A stretch of 64,000 nt of DNA from Rhizobium binae. GTDB taxonomy: Bacteria > Pseudomonadota > Alphaproteobacteria > Rhizobiales > Rhizobiaceae. Shown in pieces: positions 27,588 to 36,005 of the stretch. The notes below the pieces were generated by a model. That model was not told the origin of the DNA and did not search any database. It saw only the letters and a list, made by a program, of their open reading frames with translations. The position numbers were made by a program, and so were the translations under genes. The stretch covers positions 2,359,001-2,423,000 of the forward strand of contig NZ_CP071604.1 in assembly GCF_017357225.1 (NCBI RefSeq), given 5' to 3'. The stretch's first letter is position 1. The number at the start of each line of letters is the position of its first letter.

Positions 27588-28642
27588 TAGCGTTCGCCGA
27601 CCGATGGGCTGAACACCATAAGGCTCAGGATCTCGAAAAGTACCTGTGCCGCGGCATGCGCAGTGTTGGTCGTTGCATCATATTGCGGGGCAACCTCGAC
27701 GACGTCGCCACCCACCAGGTTTATCCCTTTCAGCCCCCGTATCAGTTCGAGGACTTCACGTGTGGTCAATCCTCCGACCTCGGGTGTGCCTGTGCCGGGC
27801 GCAAAGCTCGGATCGAGGCTGTCTATGTCGAAGGAAAGATAGGTCGGGCCGTCGCCGACGATGGATTTGGCCTTGGCAATCACCGCAGCAATGCCCATAC
27901 CGCTAATCTCTTCGGCATGGATCACGGTCATTCCCGACGCATAGGAGAATTCCCACAAATATTCCGCCGAACCCCGGATGCCAATCTGGATTGTCCTCGT
28001 TGGATCGAGTGCGCCATCCAGCACCGCATTCCGGAACGGCCCGCCGTGATGAAACTTGGTTTGATCGAACGCGCCGCTTGTATCGCAATGGGCGTCTATA
28101 TGGATGAGCCCGACCGGCTGTTGCCGGCCGATGGCCTTCAAGATCGGATGGCTGATGGAGTGATCACCACCGACCGAAAGTGGCGCAACGCCGGCGTCGA
28201 CGATCTGGCGCATACGCTTTTCAATGTCGTCGTGGCTGAGTTCCAACCGATAGCGGCTTTGGAACGGCACGTCGCCGATGTCGGCGACCCGAAGATCAAA
28301 AACCGGCGCCGTAGCAAGAACGTGATTGTACGGACCGATCCTTTCTATGGCACGAAGCGCTCGCGGCCCGAAACGGGAGCCCGGACGGTTGGTCACGCCG
28401 AGATCCATCGGGATCCCCGTAATGGCAACCTGCAGATTGCCGAAGTCCGGCTCATCGGCAGCGACCTGCATATAGGGTGCGCTGAGAAAGGTCGGTATGC
28501 CGGCATATGGCGCCAGCCTCGTGCCGTTTTTGGAGATGATCTTCTCCGCCACTTTCCGAAACCTCTCATCGAATATCTCGCCGCCATTGGCGCCCGCGAA
28601 TTCTGCGCGCAACTGTTCGAGTCGCGTTTTGTCCCACACCAT
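27587..28642 (-). CDS. agmatinase-family ureohydrolase (guanidino-compound hydrolase)
   Basis: A 351-residue member of the arginase/agmatinase superfamily, which hydrolyses guanidino compounds to urea plus an amine with two Mn2+ (or Ni2+) ions. The metal motifs are intact: G-G-D-H-S-I-S-H-P, H-I-D-A-H-C-D-T, and S-F-D-I-D-S-L-D-P-S-F-A-P-G-T-G-T-P-E. Length is longer than classical SpeB (about 306) and nearer guanidinobutyrase/guanidinopropionase or guanidine-hydrolase-like members, so the substrate is open. Start ATG 28642 is favoured by GGAGG nine bases upstream; ATG 28648 is an alternative. The TAG stop is shared with the end of the IS element. It is divergent from an aminotransferase gene in a likely catabolic locus. 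Confidence 0.87.
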   Translation of the reverse strand: MVWDKTRLEQLRAEFAGANGGEIFDERFRKVAEKIISKNGTRLAPYAGIPTFLSAPYMQVAADEPDFGNLQVAITGIPMDLGVTNRPGSRFGPRALRAIERIGPYNHVLATAPVFDLRVADIGDVPFQSRYRLELSHDDIEKRMRQIVDAGVAPLSVGGDHSISHPILKAIGRQQPVGLIHIDAHCDTSGAFDQTKFHHGGPFRNAVLDGALDPTRTIQIGIRGSAEYLWEFSYASGMTVIHAEEISGMGIAAVIAKAKSIVGDGPTYLSFDIDSLDPSFAPGTGTPEVGGLTTREVLELIRGLKGINLVGGDVVEVAPQYDATTNTAHAAAQVLFEILSLMVFSPSVGER

Positions 28643-28695
28643 GCGCATACGCCTCCGCTTCGGTTCCATCTCAGCCGACAAAGGGGTTGAGAAGG

Positions 28696-28725
28696 CAATT
28701 GGTATCGTTGTAGCAATTGCTATCA
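28696..28725. promoter_or_regulatory. tandem operator-like repeats between divergent catabolic genes
   Basis: GCAATTGGTATC (28696-28707) is repeated as GCAATTGCTATC (28714-28725), one base different, with an 18-base period. The second copy contains the 12-bp palindrome TAGCAATTGCTA (28712-28723). They lie between the divergent agmatinase-family and aminotransferase genes, close to the start of the latter. A shared regulator site is inferred. Confidence 0.55.
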
Positions 28726-28738
28726 AAGAGAAATCGAT

Positions 28739-29899
28739 ATGATCGCCGCAAAACCCAATCTACTTGTTTCCCGCCTCTCTGCCCCGCCCATTCCTTCCGT
28801 CATCGCCTGGAGCCGCGAATATAAAGGGAACAAGGGGCCGCTCATCGATCTATCGCAAGCCGTACCCGGCTATCCCGCCCATCCGGAGATGCTTCGCCGG
28901 CTTGCCGAGGCGGCCGGACAACAGGCGATGACAGGCTACGGTCCAATCGAAGGCGAGCCTTCTTTACGCAAGGCCTATGCGGCTCATCTCGCCGCGCTTT
29001 ACGGCGCCGACGTCTCCGCAGCCAATATCCACATCACCGCCGGCTGCAATCAGGCGTTCATGTGCGCGGCGATCGCGCTTGCAGGCGCGGGCGATACCGC
29101 AGCTCTCACCAATCCCTTCTATTTCAACCACGACACGACGCTGTCGATGCTGGGGATCGGGAGGCGATTGGTCGCCTGCGATCCAGTCCACGGCTTTCTT
29201 CCCGATCCGAGTTCGGCCGAGGCGGCACTTGCGGCCGGCGCCAAGGTGCTGGCAGTCGTCTCACCCAACAATCCGACCGGAGCGGTATATCCGCCAAGCC
29301 TGCTGCACGAGCTTTTTGTTCTTTGCCGGAAGTATGGCACCTGGCTGATCCTCGATGAAACCTATCGCGATTTCCTGGGCGAGGATTACGGCCGGCCGCA
29401 CTCACTCCTGTCCGAGCCGGGTTGGGAGGACACGGTCGTCCTTCTTTACAGTTTTTCGAAATCCTTTTGCATCCCCGGCCACAGGCTGGGTGCCATCACG
29501 GCAGGACCCAAGCTCGTCGCCGAGATCGCCAAGGTGATGGACAATATGCAGATCTGCGCCCCGCGCTCGGCTCAGATCGCCGTTGCTTCGGCTATCCCGG
29601 CGCTTGCCGATTGGCGCGCCGGCAACCGGCTGGAGATCGCCCGCCGGGCGGATGCGCTGCGACAGGCCTTTTCCGACCTTGATTGGGAGATAGGCGCGAT
29701 CGGCGCATATTTCGCCTTCGTCCGCCACCCTTTCGCCGATCGATCATCTTCAGAGATCGCCGAAAGACTCGCCAGGGAATCGGGCATCGTCTGTTTGCCC
29801 GGCGCCTATTTCGGCGAGGGACAAGAGCATTACCTCAGACTTGCCTTTGCCAATGCGGATGTTGCCTCGATAGGGCTATTGTCGGAGCGGCTCCGCTAG
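28739..29899 (+). CDS. class I/II pyridoxal-phosphate aminotransferase
   Basis: A 386-residue fold-type I aminotransferase. Features are the N-terminal substrate loop I-D-L-S-Q-A-V-P-G-Y-P, the Y-G-P-I-E-G-E-P-S-L-R segment, the cofactor-binding V-V-S-P-N-N-P-T-G-A-V-Y and L-D-E-T-Y-R-D-F, and the Schiff-base lysine in Y-S-F-S-K-S-F-C-I-P-G-H-R-L-G. The domain set is aspartate-aminotransferase-like; the substrate is not predictable. It is the only plus-strand gene between the agmatinase-family gene and the monooxygenase pair, and its 3' end overlaps the convergent flavin reductase gene by 24 bases. It probably removes the amino group of a locus-specific amine or amino acid. Confidence 0.88.
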   Translation: MIAAKPNLLVSRLSAPPIPSVIAWSREYKGNKGPLIDLSQAVPGYPAHPEMLRRLAEAAGQQAMTGYGPIEGEPSLRKAYAAHLAALYGADVSAANIHITAGCNQAFMCAAIALAGAGDTAALTNPFYFNHDTTLSMLGIGRRLVACDPVHGFLPDPSSAEAALAAGAKVLAVVSPNNPTGAVYPPSLLHELFVLCRKYGTWLILDETYRDFLGEDYGRPHSLLSEPGWEDTVVLLYSFSKSFCIPGHRLGAITAGPKLVAEIAKVMDNMQICAPRSAQIAVASAIPALADWRAGNRLEIARRADALRQAFSDLDWEIGAIGAYFAFVRHPFADRSSSEIAERLARESGIVCLPGAYFGEGQEHYLRLAFANADVASIGLLSERLR

Positions 29900-30415
29900 A
29901 ACGTGGCAATCGACCTCCGCCGGAAGTTCACGATAGCCGCCGCGCCAATAGATGAGCGGCCCTATGCCTTGTCGGACTTGGATGGCGCAAATATGCCCGA
30001 TCAGAATCGCATGGGAATGATGGTGGAATTCCGCTTCGAGCTTGCAGTCCAGCACGGTAAGAGCGTTTTCGAGAACGGGCGCGCCACTCGTGAGGCGATA
30101 CCATCCCGCATTACCGAAGCGTTCCACGCCCTTGCGTCCGTCGAAACCTGCAAAGGATTGCGCCACCTGCTGCTGGTCGGCCGCGAGCACGTTGACACAG
30201 AAACAGCCGTACCGCTGCAACACCGGCCATGAGGAAGATGCGCGGTTGACACTGACGATGACGGAGGGCACCTCCGCCGAAAATGAAGAGACCGAGGTTG
30301 CGGTGAAGCCGGTGCGGTCTTGTCCGCCGCCGACCGTGATCACGCTGACCGCACCCGCCAGATGACGCATCGAAAGCTTGAAGTCCGTTTCGCTGATCAA
30401 AGCCTCGGGACTCAT
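29876..30415 (-). CDS. flavin reductase, partner of FMN monooxygenase
   Basis: A 179-residue flavin-reductase-like (split-barrel) protein that uses NAD(P)H to make free FMNH2. Recognised by M-R-H-L-A-G-A-V-S-V-I-T-V, R-T-G-F-T-A-T-S-V-S-S-F-S, P-P/V-S-V-I-V-S-V-N-R-A-S-S-S, and F-C-V-N-V-L-A-A-D-Q-Q. Its start overlaps the stop of the monooxygenase gene by four bases (ATGA), so the two form a two-component monooxygenase system. The HHHSH stretch near residue 133 is unusual but within a loop. Confidence 0.9.
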   Translation of the reverse strand: MSPEALISETDFKLSMRHLAGAVSVITVGGGQDRTGFTATSVSSFSAEVPSVIVSVNRASSSWPVLQRYGCFCVNVLAADQQQVAQSFAGFDGRKGVERFGNAGWYRLTSGAPVLENALTVLDCKLEAEFHHHSHAILIGHICAIQVRQGIGPLIYWRGGYRELPAEVDCHVLAEPLRQ

Positions 30416-31767
30416 CGGGCTGGCGTCTGCGTTTTGGCAAAACGGTTTGCCGGCATTGAAAGACCGAGGTTTTCGCGCAGGGTCCTTCCCTCATATTCCT
30501 CGCGGAACAGGCCGCGGCGGCGAAGCTCGGGCAGGACAAGCCTCACGAAATCGTCGAGGCTGGACGGCAAGGTCGGAAACATCAGGATAAAGCCATCGGC
30601 AGCCCGGGTCTCGAACCATTCCTCCATAAAGTCGGCGATCTGGGTCGGCGTACCTGTAATGCCATTTCCGGTATGCTTCTCGGCATAGTGCCGGATGAGC
30701 TCGCCGACGGTATGGCCGCTCCTGACGAATCCGACCAGTTCGTCGAACAAGGCGCGTGAACCCTTCGGCGCCGCCGGAAGCCGATCCATGGGGAAGGGCT
30801 TATCGAGCGGCACGTCGCGCAAGTCCGCTTCCAGGAATTCGGAAAGCATCAACCGGCCGACATCAGGATGCATCTTGTCGATCAGATAGTCGACCTTCGC
30901 CTTTGCCTCGGCTTCCGTTTCACCGACGTTGAGAACGATGCCCGGCATGATCTTCAGGTCGTCGGCATCGCGCCCATAGGCCGGCATCCGGCACTTGACG
31001 TTTTCGTAGAAGGCCCTGTTCCGCTCGATATTCGACGCGAGGCTGAAGACGATCTCGGCCGTGCGCGCCGCCATGTCCATTCCGGGTTCTGAACCGCCGG
31101 CCTGGGCGATGACGGGACGGCCCTGGGGCGTTCGCGCAATGTTGAGGGGTCCGCGGACCTGGAAATGCTTGCCTTTGTGATTGAGGGTGTGGTGCTTGTC
31201 CTTGTCATAATAGACACCGTTTTCGCGGTCGAGAAGCAGAGCACCTTCCTCGAAGCTGTCCCAAAGGCCGAAAACGACATCGACGAATTCGTTGCCGCGC
31301 TCATAGCGTAGCGCGTGCGGATCAAGTCCCTCGCGATTGAAGTTGTAGCCGGTTTCGTCATGGTCGGAGGTGACGACATTCCAGCAGACGCGCCCGTTGC
31401 TCAGATGGTCGATCGAGGCGAACAGGCGGGCGACATTGTATGGCTCGTAATAACTTGTCGACACCGTCGCAACGAGACCGAGATTGCTGGTCGTGACCGC
31501 TAATGCTGATAGCAGTGAGAGGGGTTCGAAGCGATTCATCTTGGTCGGAATACGGGCAAGCGCATTCGGATCACCGACGGCGGCAGCCGGAGAATCCGCC
31601 ATGAACATGAAATCGAACTTGGCCGCCTCGGATCGTTTGGCGACATCGAGCAGATGGGCGAAGTCATTGGCGCCGCCGACATCGCTGGCCGGATGCAGCC
31701 ACGAGGCCGGATGAAAGCCGAAAGTGTAGACGAAGGTCCCAAGTTTCATCTTGTCAGTTCGCGCCAT
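30412..31767 (-). CDS. NtaA/SnaA/DszA-family FMN-dependent monooxygenase
   Basis: A 451-residue flavin-dependent monooxygenase of the bacterial luciferase superfamily, NtaA/SnaA/DszA branch. Visible hallmarks are the N-terminal M-K-L-G-T-F-V-Y-T-F-G-F-H-P-A-S-W, F-D-F-M-F-M-A-D-S, S-T-S-Y-Y-E-P-Y-N-V-A-R, N-V-V-T-S and the R-G-P-L-N-I-A-R-T-P-Q-G-R-P segment. Relatives oxidise nitrilotriacetate, EDTA, dibenzothiophene sulfone or other amines and thioethers using FMNH2 from a separate reductase, here encoded next to it. ATG 31767 is preceded by GGGGAGA. Regulation is probably by the LysR gene upstream and by the operator-like repeats in the 114-base gap before it. Confidence 0.92.
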   Translation of the reverse strand: MARTDKMKLGTFVYTFGFHPASWLHPASDVGGANDFAHLLDVAKRSEAAKFDFMFMADSPAAAVGDPNALARIPTKMNRFEPLSLLSALAVTTSNLGLVATVSTSYYEPYNVARLFASIDHLSNGRVCWNVVTSDHDETGYNFNREGLDPHALRYERGNEFVDVVFGLWDSFEEGALLLDRENGVYYDKDKHHTLNHKGKHFQVRGPLNIARTPQGRPVIAQAGGSEPGMDMAARTAEIVFSLASNIERNRAFYENVKCRMPAYGRDADDLKIMPGIVLNVGETEAEAKAKVDYLIDKMHPDVGRLMLSEFLEADLRDVPLDKPFPMDRLPAAPKGSRALFDELVGFVRSGHTVGELIRHYAEKHTGNGITGTPTQIADFMEEWFETRAADGFILMFPTLPSSLDDFVRLVLPELRRRGLFREEYEGRTLRENLGLSMPANRFAKTQTPAR

Positions 31768-31807
31768 CGAGCTCTCCCCTTATGCATGCTGCCGATTGAA
31801 GGTGGCC

Positions 31808-31880
31808 GCGCAAATTATCACCAGGCGCAAATTTTCATCAACATCGCGGCGCTAGGGTCCGTTTTAGATTTTCTAAAACG
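31808..31880 (-). promoter_or_regulatory. operator-like repeats upstream of the monooxygenase
   Basis: A direct repeat GCGCAAATTATCA (31808-31820) / GCGCAAATTTTCA (31825-31837), 17-base period, and a perfect inverted repeat CGTTTTAGA-TTT-TCTAAAACG (31860-31880) sit between lysR and the monooxygenase gene. The inverted repeat resembles the TTTAGAA-N3-TTCTAAA type of iron-regulator box, but could equally be a LysR site. Both are predicted sites only. Confidence 0.5.
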
Positions 31881-31881
31881 T

Positions 31882-32811
31882 TCACCTGGGGGCTGACAGC
31901 AAAGCTTGCTGACGGGAAATAGCGACGAGCCAGTCGCGGAATTCGCGGCCGCGCGGCTTTTGCAGTGCCGCGCGGTCCCAGGCGAGAAAGTAGCTTTCGC
32001 GCAGCGGAATCCGCATGTCGACGGGAGTGACGAGCGTCTGCGCCTCGAGCTCATCGGTAATCATCGACATCTGCGCGAGGACGACGCCACGCTTGTTGAC
32101 GGCCGCATCGATCGCGCTGCTCGACAGGGTAAAGGAGAGGCCGGGCGTCGACGCGTCGAACGGTATACCGGCCATGGCCGCAAACTCCGCCCAGCTTGGG
32201 TAAGGCGTGAAGTGCCTTTCCCACTCGACATGCAGAAGCGGCTGCTCGAAGAGCTCCCGGGCCGCGTGCGCGCGATCCTGCATTAGCGACGGCGAGCAGA
32301 CAGGCACGACCCAATCGCGAAACAGTTCCGTATAATGGTCGTGCTGCAGAACGTCCGATCCGTAGCTCACGCGGAAGTCGACATCGTCGAAGCCGATCCT
32401 GGGCTCCTTGTCCCGTCCGATAATCCTTACCTGTACATCGGGATGAAGGGCCTGCCAGTCGAAGATGCGCCTGCCGATCCATTTGTTGACGACGGAAGAA
32501 AGCGCGCTGAGAACCAGCGCCGTCTCGTTGCGTGCCCTTTCCAACAACTGCTGGGCGAGCGCAAATTGCTCAAACCCCTTCGATATCTCCTGATGATAAA
32601 GCCGGCCCCAGGCGGTCAGCTCAACGGTTCGCCCGCTTCGCTCCAGCAGAGAAACGCCAAGAAAACTTTCGATCTTGTGAATTTGCTGGCTGATTGCCCC
32701 CGGCGAGACCTTGAGCTCCAGTGCCGCAGCCGTCACGCCGCCGCAACGCCCCACCACCTCGAAGGCTTGCAGACCCTTGAGCGGGATCGTCTTGAAGCGC
32801 TCATCGATCAC
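31882..32811 (-). CDS. LysR-family transcriptional regulator
   Basis: A 309-residue LysR-type regulator. Residues 7-65 form the winged helix (L-K-G-L-Q-A-F-E-V-V-G-R-C-G-G-V, then V-S-P-G-A-I-S-Q-Q-I-H-K-I-E). A GcvA-like substrate-binding domain follows (V-D-F-R-V-S-Y-G, H-F-T-P-Y-P-S-W). The start is GTG at 32811, eight bases after GGGAGG; longer frames upstream lie inside the gntR gene. It overlaps the end of gntR by 11 bases, so the two regulators are probably co-expressed. The target is likely the monooxygenase operon just downstream. Confidence 0.88.
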   Translation of the reverse strand: MIDERFKTIPLKGLQAFEVVGRCGGVTAAALELKVSPGAISQQIHKIESFLGVSLLERSGRTVELTAWGRLYHQEISKGFEQFALAQQLLERARNETALVLSALSSVVNKWIGRRIFDWQALHPDVQVRIIGRDKEPRIGFDDVDFRVSYGSDVLQHDHYTELFRDWVVPVCSPSLMQDRAHAARELFEQPLLHVEWERHFTPYPSWAEFAAMAGIPFDASTPGLSFTLSSSAIDAAVNKRGVVLAQMSMITDELEAQTLVTPVDMRIPLRESYFLAWDRAALQKPRGREFRDWLVAISRQQALLSAPR

Positions 32812-33541
32812 TTGCAGAACCTCCCGTGGTGTGCGCCAACTTTGCCATCGGATGAAACGTCCCTGCGAACTGGAACCGGTCGCCTGGATGGATAATCTCG
32901 ACATATGTCACCGTCCGGCCGTTCTGCCAGGTCTGCCGGATTAGGCTAAGGCACGCCTGGCCTCTTTCTGTCTCCAGCATTCGCGCCGTCGCCGTATCGG
33001 CCGAGACAGCGCGGATGACGTGTTTGGCCTTGGACCAGGGAACTTCTGCAAGCAGCCATTTGCCGGGCGGGATCGAGGCGAAGCTCTCGTCGCGCGCACG
33101 TGGGACGGCGTCGAGCATGATGATCCGCCGTTCGATGGCATTGGGTCTGCCGTCCACGATATGCAGGCATTGAAGCCTGAGTATCTCCGCATCGGGAGCT
33201 TCCGACAGCTGTTGTGCGTCCGTTTCTCCAAGGCGTTCGACTCTACGGGTGAGAAGCTCGAAGCGGTGCTCGTGCCCGGCCAATTCCGCTTCGGTGCTGA
33301 TATCCTGAATATCCATTACCGTGCGGTCGATCTGGGGCGACGCAACAAACGAACCGGTCTTGCGCCTTCTGACGATCATGCCGCGCTCGACCAGAGCCGA
33401 CAGTGCCTTGCTGACAGTCATGCGCGAGCATTGATATTCCGCGACCAGTTCATGTTCTATGGGAATACGGTCGCCGGGCCGCCAATCGCCGCTAATGATC
33501 TTCGCCTCGATATCCATGTAAATACGCTGATAAATCGACAC
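32801..33541 (-). CDS. GntR (HutC/UTRA) family transcriptional regulator
   Basis: A 246-residue regulator with an N-terminal winged helix (about 1-70: I-P-I-E-H-E-L-V-A-E-Y, C-S-R-M-T-V-S-K-A-L, R-R-R-K-T-G-S-F-V) and a UTRA effector domain (about 90-240), placing it in the HutC subfamily that senses small ligands such as urocanate. I take GTG 33541, with GAGG about ten bases upstream; GTG 33550 is possible. It is divergent from the amino acid ABC transporter and probably represses it until the ligand appears. Its 3' end overlaps lysR. Confidence 0.88.
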   Translation of the reverse strand: MSIYQRIYMDIEAKIISGDWRPGDRIPIEHELVAEYQCSRMTVSKALSALVERGMIVRRRKTGSFVASPQIDRTVMDIQDISTEAELAGHEHRFELLTRRVERLGETDAQQLSEAPDAEILRLQCLHIVDGRPNAIERRIIMLDAVPRARDESFASIPPGKWLLAEVPWSKAKHVIRAVSADTATARMLETERGQACLSLIRQTWQNGRTVTYVEIIHPGDRFQFAGTFHPMAKLAHTTGGSASDR

Positions 33542-33637
33542 CAAGTCCACACCTCGTTGGGCGTCACGATCAAAGTGCCGGAGCGGTCGCGTCACACCGG
33601 CAAAGATTGCCGCCACCCGGCACAATTTTTGCGTTCC

Positions 33638-33690
33638 TTGACTTTTACATTGACACTCTAGGCCAGCCTATATCTATTTGTATAGTCAAA
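33638..33690 (+). promoter_or_regulatory. candidate promoter/operator of the ABC transporter operon
   Basis: TTGACA (33650-33655) can act as a -35, with an A/T-rich region at 33669-33690 downstream. Two overlapping inverted repeats lie there: CTATA (33668-33672) / TATAG (33681-33685), and TTTG (33677-33680) / CAAA (33687-33690) around TATAGT, the kind of site used by GntR regulators. Exact -10 is unclear. Confidence 0.4.
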
Positions 33691-33773
33691 AGCGGAGCAT
33701 AAAAATCCGCGCATTGAAATCAAAATCGGGAACAAAACTCCTCCATCGGAGGAATAAAACTGGAGAGATGATC

Positions 33774-34601
33774 ATGAAGGCAAAGTCACTGCTGACGGGT
33801 CTGGTCGGCGCTTCGTTCCTGTTAGGAGCAGCCTTTTGCGCCCACGCAGCCGATACGCTGGCGGCCGTCAAGGCAGCCGGCACGCTCAAGGTTGGCACCG
33901 AAACGGCTTTCGCACCGTTTGACTATATCGATGCGGGTGAACATACGGGCCTGAACGTCGACCTTTTTGCCGAGATCGGCAAGGAACTTGGCGTCAAGAT
34001 CGAGTGGGTGGCACTTCCCTGGGACGGCGTCTTCCCCGCGCTTGAGGCTGGCAAGTTCGATATCGTCGCAGGTCCTGCAACGATCACCAAAAAGCGCATG
34101 GAGCGCTATCGCTTCACGCCGCCGATCGCCGAAGCGACGATTGCCATCCTTAAGAAGGCCGGCGACACGACGATCAGCAAGCCGGAAGACATTGCCGGCA
34201 AGACGATTGGTGTCGGCAAGGCAACTGCCCAGCTCGACCAGCTGAAGGAATTCTCCGACACGCTGCCGACCAAGGTCGATGTGCGCGAATATCCTGCCTT
34301 CACTGAGACCTACGCCGATCTCGCAGCCGGCCGTATTGCAGGCGTTGCGAATTCGCTCCCGAACATCGCCTTTGTCGCGAGCCAGCGAAAGGGCACTTTC
34401 GAAGTCGTCCTGCCGCCTTTCGGAAAGAAGTCCTATTTCGGCTTCATCGGTCTCAAGGACGCCGATCACGCCCCGCTGATGGACGCGATCGATGCCGCGA
34501 TGCTCAAGATCAAGGCAGACGGGCGTATGGCAGAGCTGCAAAAGAAGTGGTTCGGTGCGTCTTTCGACACACCGGACGCTGTCAAGGATCCGGCATTCTG
34601 A
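33774..34601 (+). CDS. polar amino acid ABC transporter, periplasmic binding protein
   Basis: A 275-residue solute-binding protein of family 3. Residues 1-26 are a signal peptide (ending A-H-A-A). The mature chain starts with V-K-A-A-G-T-L-K-V-G-T-E, has F-A-P-F-D-Y-I-D and G-L-N-V-D-L-F-A-E-I-G, and the conserved W-D-G-V-F-P-A-L-E-A-G-K-F-D. It binds a polar amino acid or opine-like compound in the periplasm. ATG 33774 has GGAG eight bases upstream. A TCCTCC-ATC-GGAGGA hairpin (33739-33753) lies in the leader. First gene of a four-gene transporter operon. Confidence 0.92.
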   Translation: MKAKSLLTGLVGASFLLGAAFCAHAADTLAAVKAAGTLKVGTETAFAPFDYIDAGEHTGLNVDLFAEIGKELGVKIEWVALPWDGVFPALEAGKFDIVAGPATITKKRMERYRFTPPIAEATIAILKKAGDTTISKPEDIAGKTIGVGKATAQLDQLKEFSDTLPTKVDVREYPAFTETYADLAAGRIAGVANSLPNIAFVASQRKGTFEVVLPPFGKKSYFGFIGLKDADHAPLMDAIDAAMLKIKADGRMAELQKKWFGASFDTPDAVKDPAF

Positions 34602-34621
34602 TCATTGCCGGTGAAATGCAC

Positions 34622-34645
34622 GCGCCCCGCCATCGGTCGGGGCGC
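34622..34645 (+). terminator. hairpin between binding-protein and permease genes
   Basis: GCGCCCCG (34622-34629), 8-base loop, CGGGGCGC (34638-34645). In ABC operons such a stem after the binding-protein gene lowers expression of the permeases by attenuation or by protecting the upstream mRNA. No T tract follows. Confidence 0.6.
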
Positions 34646-34698
34646 AATTTGCCGTGGGAACAGACGTCACGGCCGTAGCACGCAGGCAAGCACCGCCC

Positions 34699-35340
34699 AT
34701 GTCCACCAAACTTTTCGAACTTCTTCTGCAAGCTTCGATCTACACGGTCACGATCAGCGTGGTTTCGATTCTGATCGGCTTTGCGATCTCGATCATTGTT
34801 TCCGCCATGCTCCTTTCGCGGCAACGGCTTTTCATGCTGCTAGGGCAGGTTTTCATCAGCTTCTTTCGCGGCGTACCGCTGCTGGTGCAGCTGTTGCTGA
34901 TCTACAACCTTCTGCCGGTGATCGGCATCAACGTGCCGAGTATCGTTGCGGCGATCGTTGGCCTTTCGCTGTGCACGGCTGCCTATCAGGCTGAAAATCT
35001 GCGCGGCGGTTTTGCCAGCGTCCCCTCGGGCCTTGTCGAGTCCGCCGAGATGGTCGGTCTCACGCCCATGCAAATTTTCCGCCGGATCAAGGCGCCAATC
35101 GCTCTGCGGCTGACCTTTCCGGCGCTCGTCAACGAAGCGATCCTTATTTTGAAGGCTTCTTCGCTGGTCTCCGTTGTCGGGATCGTCGAGCTGACGCGCA
35201 TGGCCCAGGACCTTGCCGGCAGCACCTTTCTGCCGCTCGAAATCTTCGCTTCCGCCGGTCTGATCTACCTCGCCATCAATTGGATCGTAGCACTTGCCGG
35301 CGGTCTGATCGAACGCTCCCTGCCGGGAGTACCGCGATGA
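34699..35340 (+). CDS. polar amino acid ABC transporter permease (1)
   Basis: A 213-residue HisM/GlnP-type permease with five hydrophobic helices. The ABC-contacting EAA loop is E-S-A-E-M-V-G-L-T-P-M-Q-I-F-R-R-I-K-A-P, preceded by Q-A-E-N-L-R-G-G-F-A-S-V-P-S-G. ATG 34699 is used because the N terminus then begins in front of helix 1. Its stop overlaps the next permease (ATGA), so the two are coupled; together they form the membrane channel. Confidence 0.93.
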   Translation: MSTKLFELLLQASIYTVTISVVSILIGFAISIIVSAMLLSRQRLFMLLGQVFISFFRGVPLLVQLLLIYNLLPVIGINVPSIVAAIVGLSLCTAAYQAENLRGGFASVPSGLVESAEMVGLTPMQIFRRIKAPIALRLTFPALVNEAILILKASSLVSVVGIVELTRMAQDLAGSTFLPLEIFASAGLIYLAINWIVALAGGLIERSLPGVPR

Positions 35341-36005
35341 CGTTCGATATCAATGTGATTTTCAGCCATTTGCCGGAGATCGCCAGCGGTGCCTTCGTGA
35401 CAATCGTCATCTGGATCGTCGCCGCTCTTGCTGCTGCCGTTCTGGGTTTCCTTGTCGCTGTCGCCCGGCGTTTTGGCGGGGTGCTCTTGGACAGGGCATT
35501 CGGCATTGTCATCGCAGTGCTGCGCGGCACGCCCTTCCTCATTCAGATATTCCTCGTCTACTACGGGGGCCCCTTCATCGGATTGTCGCTCAATCCGATC
35601 CCGGCAGGCGTCGTTGGCCTGTCCATCTACGGCGCGGCCTATTTCAGCGAGATATTCCGCTCGGGCTTTGCCGCCGTCCCGAAGGGGCATATCGAAGCGG
35701 GTCTATGCGTTGGCCTGACACACACGCAGATCGTCAGGCGTATATTGCTGCCTGAGATGACCATGCTGGTGCTGCCGCCATCGCTCAACATGACGATCAT
35801 CCTCATGAAGGAGACGGCCGTGTTGTCGATCATCACCGTGCCGGAACTGACGGCAACACTGAGCGCCATCGGATCGCAGCAATATGCATTTGTCGAAGCG
35901 CTTTTTGTCCTCGCCCTCTTCTATTGGGCGCTGGTCGAAATCACCGGCTGGCTCGGTCGTCTCGCCGAAACGAAACTCACCAGATTCAGGTTTTTCAACA
36001 TATGA
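35337..36005 (+). CDS. polar amino acid ABC transporter permease (2)
   Basis: A 222-residue permease, partner of the preceding one, with five helices and the EAA loop E-A-G-L-C-V-G-L-T-H-T-Q-I-V-R-R-I-L-L-P. The F-S-E-I-F-R-S-G-F-A-A-V-P-K-G segment before it is the usual family motif. The start is fixed by the ATGA overlap with permease 1, and the gene overlaps the ATPase gene in the same way. Confidence 0.93.
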   Translation: MTFDINVIFSHLPEIASGAFVTIVIWIVAALAAAVLGFLVAVARRFGGVLLDRAFGIVIAVLRGTPFLIQIFLVYYGGPFIGLSLNPIPAGVVGLSIYGAAYFSEIFRSGFAAVPKGHIEAGLCVGLTHTQIVRRILLPEMTMLVLPPSLNMTIILMKETAVLSIITVPELTATLSAIGSQQYAFVEALFVLALFYWALVEITGWLGRLAETKLTRFRFFNI

